This document shows, piece after piece, positions 8,893-17,147 of a stretch of 61,678 bases of DNA (position 1 is its first letter; every line of letters begins with the position of its first letter). Under the pieces are notes generated by a model. The model saw only the letters and a list, made by a program, of their open reading frames with translations. It was not told the DNA's origin and searched no databases. The translations under genes were made by a program, and so were the position numbers. Source of the stretch: Paracoccaceae bacterium (GTDB lineage: Bacteria; Pseudomonadota; Alphaproteobacteria; Rhodobacterales; Rhodobacteraceae); NCBI GenBank assembly GCA_026419405.1, contig JANZZL010000017.1:1-61678 (forward strand). The letters are read 5' to 3'.

Positions 8893-9104
8893 CGGCCCGG
8901 CTCCTCGTCGGTTCGGCGCCCACGGAACGCCCGGTTGCGGGTATGTGGCGGCCGACATGCGCCGGGCGGAGGGGAATGTCAATCGCCCCGCCGCGCCGCG
9001 GGGCCGGCGGTTCTCCGCCCCCGCCGGCGCGCCGGGCCCGGCGGCAGGCGGGCCGAGGTTCACTTCCCCCCGCCGCCGCGCTATGGCAGGGCCGGAGGCA
9101 CAGG

Positions 9105-9872
9105 ATGTCCGGGCCCGAATTCGTCACGACACCGCAGGGGCGGCGCATCGCCCATCACCGCACGCCGGGACGCGGGCCCGGCGTGGTGTTCCTCGGCGGC
9201 TTCCGGTCGGACATGGAAGGAACGAAGGCCACGCATCTCGAGGCCTGGGCAAGGGCGAGGGGCCGGGCGTTCCTGCGCTTCGACTACTCGGGGCACGGCC
9301 AGTCCTCGGGCGCCTTCGAGGACGGCTGCATCGGCGACTGGCTGGAGGATGCGCGCGCGGCGCTCTCGCTCACCGAGGGCCCGCAGGTCCTCGTCGGCTC
9401 GTCGATGGGGGGCTGGATCGCGCTGCTCATCGCGCGGGACTGGCCGCAGAAGGTCGCGGGCCTCGTCACCGTGGCCGCGGCGCCCGACTTCACCGAGGAC
9501 GGGATGTGGGCCGGTTTCGACGAGGGCCAGCGCCGGGCGCTGCGCGAACGCGGCCGGCTGGAGATTCCCTCCGACTATTCGGATGCACCCTATGTCGTCA
9601 CGCGCCGGCTGATCGAGGAGGGCCGGCAGCGGCTCGTCCTGCGGTCGCCCCTGACGCTGCCCTGTCCCGCGCGCTTCCTGCAGGGCACCGCCGACGCGGA
9701 TGTCGCCCCGGCGGTCGCGCTGCGCCTTCTCGACCATGTCGGGGGCGACGACGTTCGGCTGACCCTCGTGAAAGGTGCCGACCACCGCTTCTCGACGCCG
9801 GCGTGCCTTGCATTGATCGAACAATCCGTCGAGGAAGTCTCGGCCGCGGTGCCGGGGCGCGCCGAGGGGTGA
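9105..9872 (+). CDS. Alpha/beta hydrolase, ABHD10-like
   Basis: A protein of 255 residues with the alpha/beta hydrolase fold. The nucleophile elbow GSSMGGW places the catalytic serine at residue 100. Oxyanion-side and early motifs are [16 protein letters not shown] and [11 protein letters not shown]; the acid lies near GTADADVAP and the His in KGADHRF. These stretches resemble the ABHD10/palmitoyl-thioesterase branch common in alphaproteobacteria, so a thioester or ester substrate is likely but not defined. The start at 9105 has GGAGG six bases upstream. It is divergent from thrS. Confidence 0.88.
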   Translation: MSGPEFVTTPQGRRIAHHRTPGRGPGVVFLGGFRSDMEGTKATHLEAWARARGRAFLRFDYSGHGQSSGAFEDGCIGDWLEDARAALSLTEGPQVLVGSSMGGWIALLIARDWPQKVAGLVTVAAAPDFTEDGMWAGFDEGQRRALRERGRLEIPSDYSDAPYVVTRRLIEEGRQRLVLRSPLTLPCPARFLQGTADADVAPAVALRLLDHVGGDDVRLTLVKGADHRFSTPACLALIEQSVEEVSAAVPGRAEG

Positions 9873-10191
9873 GGCGCCCCCAGCCGGCATCGCGCCGGAA
9901 CGGGGCGCGTCTTGTCCATTTCCGACCGGAAGTGGGGTTCTGTGGTCCCTGCGGCAAGTCCGGTCGGCTCTCCAGCGCCCTCGACTTGCGCCATTTTCCT
10001 CTGCGGCCGGCCATTGCATATGGGGTTTCGGTCCGGCCTTTTCCGAACAGCGAACGGCCTTCGGAATACCCTCGCTGCGGCGCCGCGCATCCTGCGTTCG
10101 GCCCCGTTCGGGCGGCGCCCCGGCCCTGCGGCCCCGGCGCCGCACCTGCCGGAATCCGACATCAACCCGTGCCAAGGGGGAGAGACGTCCG
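9873..10191. other. Intergenic stretch between two hydrolase genes
   Basis: Neither strand has a frame with coding character. Base composition is somewhat lower in GC than the genes, especially 9910-10080. A short CCGGC-ATCGC-GCCGG stem soon after 9885 could terminate the upstream gene. The promoter of the gene at 10192 must lie here, but no confident -35/-10 pair is seen. AGGGGGAGAG sits just before its GTG start. Confidence 0.3.
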
Positions 10192-10893
10192 GTGAGGGAT
10201 CCGCTCGTCCTCCTGCCGGGCATGCTCTGCGACGCCCGCCTCTGGCGCGCGCAGGTCGAGGCGCTGGCCGCCGGCGGCCTCGTCGCCGTGGCGCCCACCC
10301 ATCTCGGGGGCTCGGTTGGCGAGGTGGCGGTGCAGGTGCTCGCCGCCGCGCCGCGCCGGTTCGCGCTCGCCGGGCACGGCCTCGGCGCGGTCGTGGCGCT
10401 CGAGGTCTTGAACCGCGCGCCCGAGCGGGTGACGCGCATCGCGCTGATGGCGGCCGAGGCCCTGGCCGAGACGCCGCAGAGCGCGGCCGCGCGCGAGGCG
10501 TGGATCGTTGCGGCCAAGGCGGGCCGGCTCGCCGACGTGGTGCGCGCACTGCCGTCGTGGGCGGCGCTGGCGCCGGGCCCGCAGCGCGCCGCCGTGCAGG
10601 CGACGGTCCTCAGCATGGCCGAGGACCTCGGCCCCGAGGTCTTCGTGCGGCAGTCGCGCCTGATGCAGCGCCGCCCCGACCAGCAGCGCGCCCTGCGTCA
10701 CCTCAAGGTGCCGGCGCTGATCCTTGCCGGCGCGCAGGACACCGCGACGCCGCCCCGCCGGCAGGAGTTCCTCGCCGAGCTGATCTCCTCGGCCGAACGC
10801 GTGGTGGTGGAGGGGGCGGGCCACCTTCCCCCGCTCGAGGCGCCCGGGGCCGTCAATGCCGCGCTCGCGCGCTGGCTCGATGCGGCCCCCTAG
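10192..10893 (+). CDS. Alpha/beta hydrolase-fold protein lacking the nucleophile serine
   Basis: A protein of 233 residues that begins PLVLLPGMLCDARLWRAQVE, as small alpha/beta hydrolases do. The nucleophile elbow, usually G-x-S-x-G, reads GHGLG: residue 63 is Gly (codon GGC), one base from AGC Ser. The acid-region ILAGAQDTATPP and the His-region VEGAGHLPPLEAP are intact. It may be a catalytically dead paralogue, a binding protein, or an enzyme that does not need the Ser; a sequencing error is also possible. The start is GTG with a strong AGGGGGAGAG upstream. Its TAG stop overlaps the phaZ TAG stop (CTAG) in convergent orientation. Confidence 0.82.
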   Translation: MRDPLVLLPGMLCDARLWRAQVEALAAGGLVAVAPTHLGGSVGEVAVQVLAAAPRRFALAGHGLGAVVALEVLNRAPERVTRIALMAAEALAETPQSAAAREAWIVAAKAGRLADVVRALPSWAALAPGPQRAAVQATVLSMAEDLGPEVFVRQSRLMQRRPDQQRALRHLKVPALILAGAQDTATPPRRQEFLAELISSAERVVVEGAGHLPPLEAPGAVNAALARWLDAAP

Positions 10894-12155
10894 GCGCTGC
10901 GCAGCCGGACCCTGCGCCCGCGCGGGCCGGAATGCGTGTCGATGAAGTTGAGCACCAGCGGGCGGATGTTGTTGCGCCAGCTCTTGCCGGCGAAGATGCC
11001 GTAGTGTCCGGCGCCGGGCTCGAGGTGGCTTGCCTTCTTCTCGGCCGGCAGCCCGGTCAGCAGGTCAAGCGCCGCGAGGCACTGGCCGGGGGCCGAGATG
11101 TCGTCCTCCTCGCCCTCCACCACCTTCACCGCGACATCGGTGATCTTGCCGATGTCCACGTCATGCCCCGCCACGGTGAACACGTTCCGCGCCACCACCC
11201 GCCGCTTGAAGATCCGCTCCACGGTCGAAAGGTAGAACTCGGCCGTCATGTCCATGACCGCGAGGTATTCGTCGTAGAACCGGTTGTGCTTGTCGTGGTC
11301 CGAGGCCTCGCCCTTGGCCACCCGCAGGATCTGGTCGAAGAACGCCTTGGCGTGCCGGTCGATGTTCATCGAGATGAACGAGGCGAGCTGCGCGAGGCCG
11401 GGATAGACCATGCGCCCCGCGCCCTTGTACTTGAAGCCCACGCGCTGGAGCGCGAGGTGCTCGAGCTGGCCCATCGTCACCCGCCGGCCGAAGTCGGTGA
11501 CCTCGGTCGGGGCCGCGTCGGGGTCGATCGGGCCGCCGATCAGCGTCAGCGTGCGCGGCTGCGCCTCGGGCTCCAGCTCGGCGAGGTAGGCCGTGGCGGC
11601 CAGTGCGAGCGGCGCGGGCTGGCAGACCGCGATCACGTGGATGTCGGGCCCGAGGAACCGCATGAATTCCATCAGGTAGAGCGTGTAGTCCTCGATGTCG
11701 AACTTGCCCATCGAGACGGGGATGTCGCGCGCGTTGTGCCAGTCGGTGACGTAGACCTCGCAGTCGGGCAGCAGCGAGGCGACGGTGGAGCGCAGCAGCG
11801 TGGCATAGTGGCCCGACATCGGCGCGACGAGCAGCACCCGGCGCGGCTTGGGCGCGCGCTTGGGCACGCGGAACTGGATCAGGTCGCCGAACGGCTTGCA
11901 GACGAGGCGTTCGACATGCACGGTCAGGTCGCGCCCGTCCTCGCCGACGACGGTTGTGATCCCCCAGTCGGGCTTGGCCACCATGCGCGCGAAGGACCGC
12001 TCCGTCACCTCGCCCCAGGCTGCGAGAAGCTGGAAGCCGGGGTGGGGCGCGAGGCCGGTCTGCGGATAGGATCCCATGGCAAGTGCGGTCGCGCCCAGCC
12101 ACTGGCTGGTGTTGCGCACGGTCTCCATCCAGTCATAGGCCAGCATGTACCGCAT
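10890..12155 (-). CDS. phaZ: Intracellular poly(3-hydroxybutyrate) depolymerase
   Basis: A protein of 421 residues of the intracellular PHB depolymerase family, which hydrolyses the storage polymer to 3-hydroxybutyrate in the cytoplasm. Typical are the N-terminal MRYMLAYDWMETVRNTSQW and the nucleophile region VIAVCQPAPLAL, where the active-site residue is Cys in this family. The C-terminus SHLEPGAGHYGIFAGKSWR carries the catalytic His. ATG at 12155 has GGAAGGGG upstream and matches the family N-terminus. It is divergent from phaC with a 99-base shared regulatory region. Confidence 0.95.
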   Translation of the reverse strand: MRYMLAYDWMETVRNTSQWLGATALAMGSYPQTGLAPHPGFQLLAAWGEVTERSFARMVAKPDWGITTVVGEDGRDLTVHVERLVCKPFGDLIQFRVPKRAPKPRRVLLVAPMSGHYATLLRSTVASLLPDCEVYVTDWHNARDIPVSMGKFDIEDYTLYLMEFMRFLGPDIHVIAVCQPAPLALAATAYLAELEPEAQPRTLTLIGGPIDPDAAPTEVTDFGRRVTMGQLEHLALQRVGFKYKGAGRMVYPGLAQLASFISMNIDRHAKAFFDQILRVAKGEASDHDKHNRFYDEYLAVMDMTAEFYLSTVERIFKRRVVARNVFTVAGHDVDIGKITDVAVKVVEGEEDDISAPGQCLAALDLLTGLPAEKKASHLEPGAGHYGIFAGKSWRNNIRPLVLNFIDTHSGPRGRRVRLRSA

Positions 12156-12220
12156 CGGCCCGCCCCTTCCCCGGACCGCGTCCGGAAATCGTCGCTTTGC
12201 CCCCCAGCCCGGCGACGTTA

Positions 12221-12234
12221 TGCTGCGCCTGCAA
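12221..12234. promoter_or_regulatory. PhaR operator-like site between phaZ and phaC
   Basis: The site reads CTGC-N4-GCAA (12223-12234, flanked by TG), the same pattern as sites before phaP and phaR in this window. PhaR of Paracoccus and Rhodobacter is known to bind CTGC-N3/4-GCAG-type sequences. A good -10 candidate for phaC, TATGAT at 12237-12242, follows directly, so a bound repressor would block phaC transcription. If that -10 is used, the phaC mRNA leader is only a few bases. Confidence 0.55.
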
Positions 12235-12254
12235 GGTATGATGGAAATCTGAAT

Positions 12255-14063
12255 ATGACAACACGGGAGCAGGCTGACGCGACGAAAGTATCGGAAGCCT
12301 CCGACCGGCTGACCGCGAATATCGCCAAGGTCGAGGAGCTTTCGCAGCGCCTGATCGCGGCCATCTCGCGCAAGCGGCAGGTCGATCCCGCGCTCCACGG
12401 GCCGAGCCACGAGCTGTTCCTCAAGGCGGCCTCGGCCTACTTCGCCGAGATGATGGCGAACCCGTCCCGGATCCTCGAGCACCAGATCGGCTACTGGGGC
12501 AAGTCGCTCAAGCACTACATCGAGGCGCAGCAGCAGCTGATGAAGGGCCGGGTCACCCAGCCCCCGCCCGACCGGACGCCGAAGGACCGGCGCTTCTCAA
12601 ACCCGCTGTGGGAGACGCATCCCTACTTCAACTACATCAAGCAGCAGTATCTGCTGTCGGCCGAGGCGATCCAGAACGCGGTGGCCAGCCTCGAGAACCT
12701 CGATCCGAAGGACCGCCAGCGCATCGAGTACTTCTCGCGGCAGATCATCGACATGCTGTCGCCCACCAACTTCCTCGGCACCAACCCCGATGCGCTCGAG
12801 AAGGCGGTCCAGACCGAGGGGCAGAGCCTCGTCGACGGGCTCGAGAACCTGGTGCGCGACCTCGAGGCCAACGACGGCGACCTGCTCGTGACGCTGTCGG
12901 ACCGCGAGGCATTCCGGGTCGGCGGCAACCTTGCCACCACCGAAGGCTCGGTGGTGTTCCGCAACCGCATGTTCGAGCTCATCCAGTATGCGCCGCTGAC
13001 CGAGACGGTGCACGCGACGCCGGTCGTGATCTTCCCGCCCTGGATCAACAAGTTCTACATCCTCGACCTCAAGCCGCAGAACTCGCTGATCCGCTGGATC
13101 GTCGAGCAGGGCTTCACCCTCTTCGTGGTGAGCTGGAAGAACCCCGATCCCTCCTATGCCGACGTGGGCCTCGATACCTACATCGAGGAAGGCTACCTGA
13201 CCGCGATCGCCGAGGCGAAGCGGATCACCGGCGAGGAGAAGGTGAATGCCGTCGGCTACTGCATCGGGGGCACGACGCTTGCGCTGACGCTCGCGCTGAT
13301 GCACCGCCGGAAGGACCGCTCGGTGCGTTCCGCCACCTTCTTCACCACGATGACCGACTTCTCCGACCAGGGCGAGATGGCGGTGTTCCTGACCGACGAC
13401 TTCGTCGACGGGATCGAGCGCGAGGTGGCCGAGAAGGGCATCCTCGAATCCTTCTTCATGAGCCGGACGTTCTCCTTCCTGCGCTCGAACGACCTGATCT
13501 ACGGCCCGGCGATCCGCAGCTACATGATGGGCGAGCCGCCGCCCGCCTTCGACCTGCTCTTCTGGAACGGCGATTCCACCAACCTTCCGGCACGCATGTG
13601 CGTGGAGTATCTGCGCGGCCTCTGCCAGGACAACCGTTTCGCGAAGGGCACGTTCGAGATCCTGGGCGAGACGCTCTCGATCAGGGACGTGCGCGTGCCG
13701 CTCTGCGCGGTCGCCTGCGAGACCGACCACATCGCCGCCTGGAAGGCAAGCTACAACGGCATCCGCCAGATGGGCTCGCGCGACAGGACCTTCATCCTCT
13801 CGGAATCCGGGCACATCGCCGGCATCGTCAATCCGCCCGCCAAGCGGAAGTATGGCCACTACGTCAACGAGGACTGGCCCGAACTGCCCGAGGACTGGCA
13901 GGCCGGCGCGGTGCGCCACGAGGGCTCGTGGTGGCCGCGCTGGGGCGAGTGGCTCGCGCGCCGCTCGGGCGGCCGCGTTCCGGCGCGCGTCCCCGGGGCC
14001 GGCGGCGGAGCGATTCTCGCGCCCGCGCCGGGCACCTACGTGGTCGAGAAGCCAGGCGACTGA
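12255..14063 (+). CDS. phaC: Class I poly(3-hydroxyalkanoate) synthase
   Basis: Polymerises (R)-3-hydroxybutyryl-CoA to PHB on the granule surface. The protein has 602 residues, the usual class I length. The lipase-like box GYCIGG carries the nucleophile Cys at residue 336. The acid and His lie in ACETDHIAAW and SESGHIAGIVNPP. The N-terminal domain (about residues 1-200) has the FSNPLWETHPYFNYIKQQYL motif. The ribosome binding site is weak (GGAAA), and the leader may be very short. A weak hairpin with six T follows the stop. It is divergent from phaZ and upstream of phaP and phaR. Confidence 0.97.
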   Translation: MTTREQADATKVSEASDRLTANIAKVEELSQRLIAAISRKRQVDPALHGPSHELFLKAASAYFAEMMANPSRILEHQIGYWGKSLKHYIEAQQQLMKGRVTQPPPDRTPKDRRFSNPLWETHPYFNYIKQQYLLSAEAIQNAVASLENLDPKDRQRIEYFSRQIIDMLSPTNFLGTNPDALEKAVQTEGQSLVDGLENLVRDLEANDGDLLVTLSDREAFRVGGNLATTEGSVVFRNRMFELIQYAPLTETVHATPVVIFPPWINKFYILDLKPQNSLIRWIVEQGFTLFVVSWKNPDPSYADVGLDTYIEEGYLTAIAEAKRITGEEKVNAVGYCIGGTTLALTLALMHRRKDRSVRSATFFTTMTDFSDQGEMAVFLTDDFVDGIEREVAEKGILESFFMSRTFSFLRSNDLIYGPAIRSYMMGEPPPAFDLLFWNGDSTNLPARMCVEYLRGLCQDNRFAKGTFEILGETLSIRDVRVPLCAVACETDHIAAWKASYNGIRQMGSRDRTFILSESGHIAGIVNPPAKRKYGHYVNEDWPELPEDWQAGAVRHEGSWWPRWGEWLARRSGGRVPARVPGAGGGAILAPAPGTYVVEKPGD

Positions 14064-14064
14064 C

Positions 14065-14084
14065 TTTCCTGCGGAAACTTTTTT
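14065..14084 (+). terminator. Weak intrinsic terminator of phaC
   Basis: A 5-base-pair stem TTTCC-TGC-GGAAA is followed directly by C and six T residues. The stem is short, so termination may be partial. The T-run also abuts the first PhaR operator. Confidence 0.35.
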
Positions 14085-14148
14085 GCTGCACCGCAGCGAG
14101 AGGGCTTGAAATGCTGCGGCGCAGCGTGTATCTATGCTGCATCCGCAA
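14084..14148. promoter_or_regulatory. Three PhaR operators before phaP
   Basis: Three sites share one pattern: CTGC-ACC-GCAG at 14086-14096, CTGC-GGC-GCAG at 14114-14124 and CTGC-ATCC-GCAA at 14137-14148. The first lies upstream of the -35 element, the second between -35 and -10, and the third just after -10, which is ideal for repression. This matches the known role of PhaR, which represses the phasin gene until it is titrated by nascent PHB. Binding in this organism is inferred from the motif. Confidence 0.8.
14106..14134 (+). promoter_or_regulatory. Promoter of phaP
   Basis: TTGAAA (14106-14111) and TATCTA (14129-14134) are separated by 17 bases. The second PhaR operator lies in the spacer. 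Confidence 0.6.
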
Positions 14149-14196
14149 ACGGGCCGTGGAGCGGCCCCGAGACCCCAGACCTCAGGAGTGACCGCA

Positions 14197-14649
14197 ATGG
14201 CCGCGAAGACCCAAGACTACACCAAGCTGTTCCAGGACATGATGGCCTCGTTCCCGCTGGACGCCGCCGCCCTCCAGGATGCCTTCCGCACCTCGGCCGC
14301 GTTCGGCGAGAAGATGTCGAAGGTGGCGCTGGAAGCCGCCGACAAGTCGACCGAGATCTCGGCGAAGTGGACGAAGTCGACCCTCGCCAAGCTCGGCGAG
14401 GTGTCGAAGGCGAAGTCCGAGCCCACCGAGTACACGAAGGCGCTGACCGATTTCGCCTCGGCCCAGGCCGAAGCCGCCGCCGAGACGCTGGCCGCCTTCG
14501 CCGAGGTCGCGAAGAAGGTGCAGATGGAAACCGTCGAGCTGATGCTGGCCGCCGGCAAGGACTTCTCGGAAGACGCCTCGGCCGCGATGAAGAAGGCGAC
14601 CAGCGAGATGACCTCGGCCGCCAAGAAGGTGGCCGCGGCCGCGAAGTAA
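14197..14649 (+). CDS. phaP: Phasin, PHB granule-associated protein
   Basis: A protein of 150 residues, helical and rich in Ala, Lys and Glu, of the phasin family that coats PHB granules and controls their number and size. Family-like stretches are YTKLFQDMMASFPLD near the N-terminus and FASAQAEAAAETLAAFAEVA in the middle, ending in an Ala/Lys tail. The chosen ATG has AGGAG eight bases upstream; the open frame begins earlier, but the extra residues overlap the operators and promoter. The leader of about 55 bases carries no other feature. Two strong terminators follow. Expression should be set by PhaR through the sites at 14084-14148. Confidence 0.95.
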   Translation: MAAKTQDYTKLFQDMMASFPLDAAALQDAFRTSAAFGEKMSKVALEAADKSTEISAKWTKSTLAKLGEVSKAKSEPTEYTKALTDFASAQAEAAAETLAAFAEVAKKVQMETVELMLAAGKDFSEDASAAMKKATSEMTSAAKKVAAAAK

Positions 14650-14702
14650 GGAAGGGGACCCCGCGCCTCCGGCCCTCTCCCAGCCGGCAGGACGCGAACC
14701 TT

Positions 14703-14722
14703 GGGCGGGCCGCGGCCCGCCC
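14703..14722 (+). terminator. First of two tandem terminators after phaP
   Basis: A 20-base perfect palindrome GGGCGGGCCGCGGCCCGCCC is followed by CTTTCCCC. The stem is strong and the T-tract short. Confidence 0.55.
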
Positions 14723-14734
14723 CTTTCCCCGTCG

Positions 14735-14764
14735 GGGCGGGCGTTGGCCCGCCCTTTCCTTTTC
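14735..14764 (+). terminator. Second tandem terminator after phaP
   Basis: Stem GGGCGGGC with loop GTTG and arm GCCCGCCC (14735-14754) is followed by TTTCCTTTTC. Two terminators in a row before phaR fit a very highly expressed phasin message. Confidence 0.75.
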
Positions 14765-14797
14765 TGCGCATGCGGTCTAGGCTTTCTGCGCGGGCAA
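14764..14797. promoter_or_regulatory. PhaR operator-like sites before phaR (autoregulation)
   Basis: CTGC-GCGG-GCAA at 14786-14797 repeats the CTGC-N4-GCAA pattern seen before phaC and phaP. A weaker version, CTGC-GCAT-GCGG, lies at 14764-14775. TAGGCT at 14778-14783 could be the -10 element. PhaR autoregulation is known in Paracoccus. Confidence 0.5.
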
Positions 14798-14813
14798 AGG
14801 GGAGGGCACGCGC

Positions 14814-15380
14814 ATGGCCGACAAGACCGGACCGCTTCTCATCAAGCGCTACGCGAGCCGCCGCCTCTACAACACCGAGACCTCCGACTACGTGACGCTC
14901 GAGGACATCGCCGCCTTCATCCGTTCCGGCCGCGAGGTCCAGATCGTCGATCTCAAGACCGGCGACGACCTGACCCGGCAGTATCTCCTGCAGATCATCG
15001 CCGAGCACGAGAGCCGGGGCGAGAACGTCCTGCCGATCAACGTGCTGACCGATCTGGTGCGCACCTATACCACGCAGGCGCAGTCCTTCGTGCCGCAGTT
15101 CCTGGCCTCGTCCTTCGAGATGCTGCGCGAGAGCCAGGCGAAGCTGATGGAGAACCTCGGGGCGATGAACCCGATGAACGCCGTTCCGGGCTTCGAGGCG
15201 ATGCGCAGGCAGCAGGAGGCGTTCCTCAAGCAGATGATGTCGGGCTGGACGGGGGCGAGCGGTCCCGCGCCCGAGGACGAGGACGACGACGAGGCTCCGG
15301 CGGCCACGGCCGACGAGCTCTCGGAGATCCGCCGGCAGGTGGCCGACCTGCAGAGGAAGCTCTCCAAGATCGGCAAGTAG
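14814..15380 (+). CDS. phaR: PHB synthesis repressor PhaR
   Basis: A protein of 188 residues. The N-terminal PHB accumulation regulatory domain (KRYASRRLYNTETSDYVTLE, then DLKTGDDLTRQYLLQIIAEH) binds DNA and PHB. The central part (SFVPQFLASSFEMLRESQ) is the second PHB-accumulation domain, and the C-terminus is acidic with a final coiled coil. PhaR represses phaP and itself until it is titrated onto PHB granules. GGGGAGGG precedes the ATG. SugE follows 19 bases later and is probably cotranscribed. Confidence 0.96.
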   Translation: MADKTGPLLIKRYASRRLYNTETSDYVTLEDIAAFIRSGREVQIVDLKTGDDLTRQYLLQIIAEHESRGENVLPINVLTDLVRTYTTQAQSFVPQFLASSFEMLRESQAKLMENLGAMNPMNAVPGFEAMRRQQEAFLKQMMSGWTGASGPAPEDEDDDEAPAATADELSEIRRQVADLQRKLSKIGK

Positions 15381-15399
15381 CGGGGCGGCACGCGGCGCC

Positions 15400-15720
15400 A
15401 TGCACTGGGTCTATCTGCTCGGCGCCGGCCTGCTCGAGGTCGTCTGGGCCCTGGCGATGAAGCTCTCGCACGGCTTCGAGCGGCCGATGCCGACCGCCGT
15501 CATGGTGATCGCCATGATCGGCTCGGTCGTGCTGCTGACCCTCTCCATGCGGCAGCTGCCGCTCGGCACCGCCTATGCGATCTGGACCGGCATCGGCACG
15601 CTCGGCGCCTTCGTCCTCGGCATCGTCGTGCTGGGCGAGGCCGCCACCGCGACGCGCCTCGTCGCGGCGGCGCTGATCCTCGCCGGCCTCGTCCTGATGA
15701 AGCTCGGGACCGAGGGCTGA
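15400..15720 (+). CDS. sugE: SMR-family exporter, Gdx/SugE type (guanidinium exporter)
   Basis: A protein of 106 residues with four membrane helices, the usual small-multidrug-resistance length. The conserved Glu13 of the substrate site is present in LLEVVWALAMKLSHGF, whose W-x3-K-x-SHGF pattern points to the Gdx (guanidinium) branch rather than the EmrE drug branch. It works as a dual-topology dimer that exchanges protons for substrate across the inner membrane. Only 19 bases separate it from phaR, so there is no room for a guanidine riboswitch of its own. Its stop lies 3 bases from the end of the convergent aminotransferase gene. Confidence 0.9.
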   Translation: MHWVYLLGAGLLEVVWALAMKLSHGFERPMPTAVMVIAMIGSVVLLTLSMRQLPLGTAYAIWTGIGTLGAFVLGIVVLGEAATATRLVAAALILAGLVLMKLGTEG

Positions 15721-15723
15721 GGC

Positions 15724-17091
15724 TCAGCCCACCTCGGCGAACACCTTCCTGAGCGCCGACTCGAGCTTCTCGAACATCGTGTCGAGCTGCGCCTCGGTGG
15801 TGATGAAGGGCGGGCAGAGCACGATCGCCTGCCCCAGCGGCCGGCAGATCAGCCCGTGGTCGGTGCAGGTGTTGGCGATCCGCTCGCTGACCGAGAGCTT
15901 GCCGTCGAAGGGCGTCTTGGTCGCCTTGTCCTTCACCGCCTCCAGCGCGCCCATCAGGCCGATGCCGCGCCATTCGCCGATGTTGGGGTGCTCGGCCAGG
16001 CGCTTCAGCCCGTCGAGGAAGCGCGGCGCCAGCGCGCGCACGTTGTCGGCCAGACCCTCGTTCATCACCACGTCGATCGCCTTCAGCGCGATCGCGCAGC
16101 CGACCGGGTGCCCCGAGGAGGTGAAGCCGTGCGGGAATTCCTCGATCTTCTCGGCAGCCGCCTGCACGCGTTCGGCAAGCTCGGGGCCGAGGATCACCGC
16201 CCCCATCGGGAAGAACCCGGCGGTGAGGTTCTTCGAGGAGATGATGGCGTCGGGCATGTAGTCGTAGGTCTGGCAGCCCCAGGTGTTCCCGGTGCGTCCG
16301 AAGCCGCAGATCACCTCGTCGGAGATCATCGGGATGCCGTACTTGCGCAGGATCGGCAGCACCGCCTGGAAGTAGCCCTCCGACGGCGGGATCACGCCGC
16401 CCGCGCCCATCACCGGCTCGGCGAAGAAGCCGGCGATCGTGTCCGGGCCCTCCTTGATGATCGTGGCCTCAAGCTCGGCCGCGAGCCGGGCGGTGAACTG
16501 CGCCTCGGTCTCGCCCTCCTTGCCGTAGCGCCAGTAGTGCGGGCAGGTGAGGTGGATGAACCCCGGCAGCGGCAGGCCGAAGTGGGCGTTGTAGGGCTTG
16601 CCGGTCATCGAGGCGGAAACCGCGGTCACGCCGTGGTAGGCGTTCCACCGGGTCAGGATCTTGCGCCGCTGCGGCTTGCCTTCCGAGGCATGCAGGAACC
16701 ACAGGATCTTGACCATCGTGTCGTTCGCCTCGGAGCCCGAGTTGGTGTAGAACACCTTCCCGCTCTCGAAGGGCGAGACCTCGACGAGCTTCTCCGACAG
16801 CATCACCGTCTGGTCCGACTGCCGGCCGAAGAAGGCGTGATAGCCGGGGAAGCGGTCGTACTGCGCCTTGGCCGCCGCGATCAGGCCGGGGTGGTCGAAG
16901 CCCGCCACCATGTTCCACAGGCCCGAATTGGCGTCGAAGTATTCGCGCCCGTGCACGTCGTAGACATAGGGACCCTTGCCATGGGTCAGCACGACGGCGC
17001 CCCGTTCGTGCACCGAGGGCAGGTCGGTGAAGCCGTAGAGCGAGAAGCGGTCGGCCCGCGACTCCCACGAATTCGGCGCAAAATCGCGCAT
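15724..17091 (-). CDS. Class III PLP-dependent aminotransferase (omega-transaminase type)
   Basis: A protein of 455 residues of fold-type I. Visible family features are NSGLWNMVAGFDHP, the glycine-rich TNSGSEANDTMVK, the PLP-phosphate and ring contacts around AYHGVTAVSASMTG, DEVICGFGRTG, and the PLP lysine in SSKNLTAGFFP. It transfers an amino group, probably from an amine or omega-amino acid to pyruvate or a 2-oxo acid. The exact substrate cannot be read from the sequence. ATG at 17091 has GGAAGGA upstream; 20 extra upstream residues in frame look non-coding. It is probably monocistronic. Confidence 0.9.
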   Translation of the reverse strand: MRDFAPNSWESRADRFSLYGFTDLPSVHERGAVVLTHGKGPYVYDVHGREYFDANSGLWNMVAGFDHPGLIAAAKAQYDRFPGYHAFFGRQSDQTVMLSEKLVEVSPFESGKVFYTNSGSEANDTMVKILWFLHASEGKPQRRKILTRWNAYHGVTAVSASMTGKPYNAHFGLPLPGFIHLTCPHYWRYGKEGETEAQFTARLAAELEATIIKEGPDTIAGFFAEPVMGAGGVIPPSEGYFQAVLPILRKYGIPMISDEVICGFGRTGNTWGCQTYDYMPDAIISSKNLTAGFFPMGAVILGPELAERVQAAAEKIEEFPHGFTSSGHPVGCAIALKAIDVVMNEGLADNVRALAPRFLDGLKRLAEHPNIGEWRGIGLMGALEAVKDKATKTPFDGKLSVSERIANTCTDHGLICRPLGQAIVLCPPFITTEAQLDTMFEKLESALRKVFAEVG

Positions 17092-17147
17092 CTGGTCGGT
17101 CCTTCCGGTGTGGATCTGCCGCAGGCTAGCGCGCGCCACGGCCGGCA

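Noticed and set aside
6784-9612. A 942-codon open frame on the plus strand opposite thrS
   Set aside because: It is fully antisense to a clear threonyl-tRNA synthetase and is rich in His, Arg, Val and Leu, the usual antisense composition in GC-rich genomes.
12237-12254. A firmly leaderless or near-leaderless phaC transcript
   Set aside because: TATGAT at 12237 would place the start about 6 bases before the ATG, but no matching -35 element exists and other starts are possible, so it is only mentioned.
15381-15399. A guanidine riboswitch before sugE
   Set aside because: Only 19 bases separate phaR and sugE, too few for any known guanidine riboswitch class.
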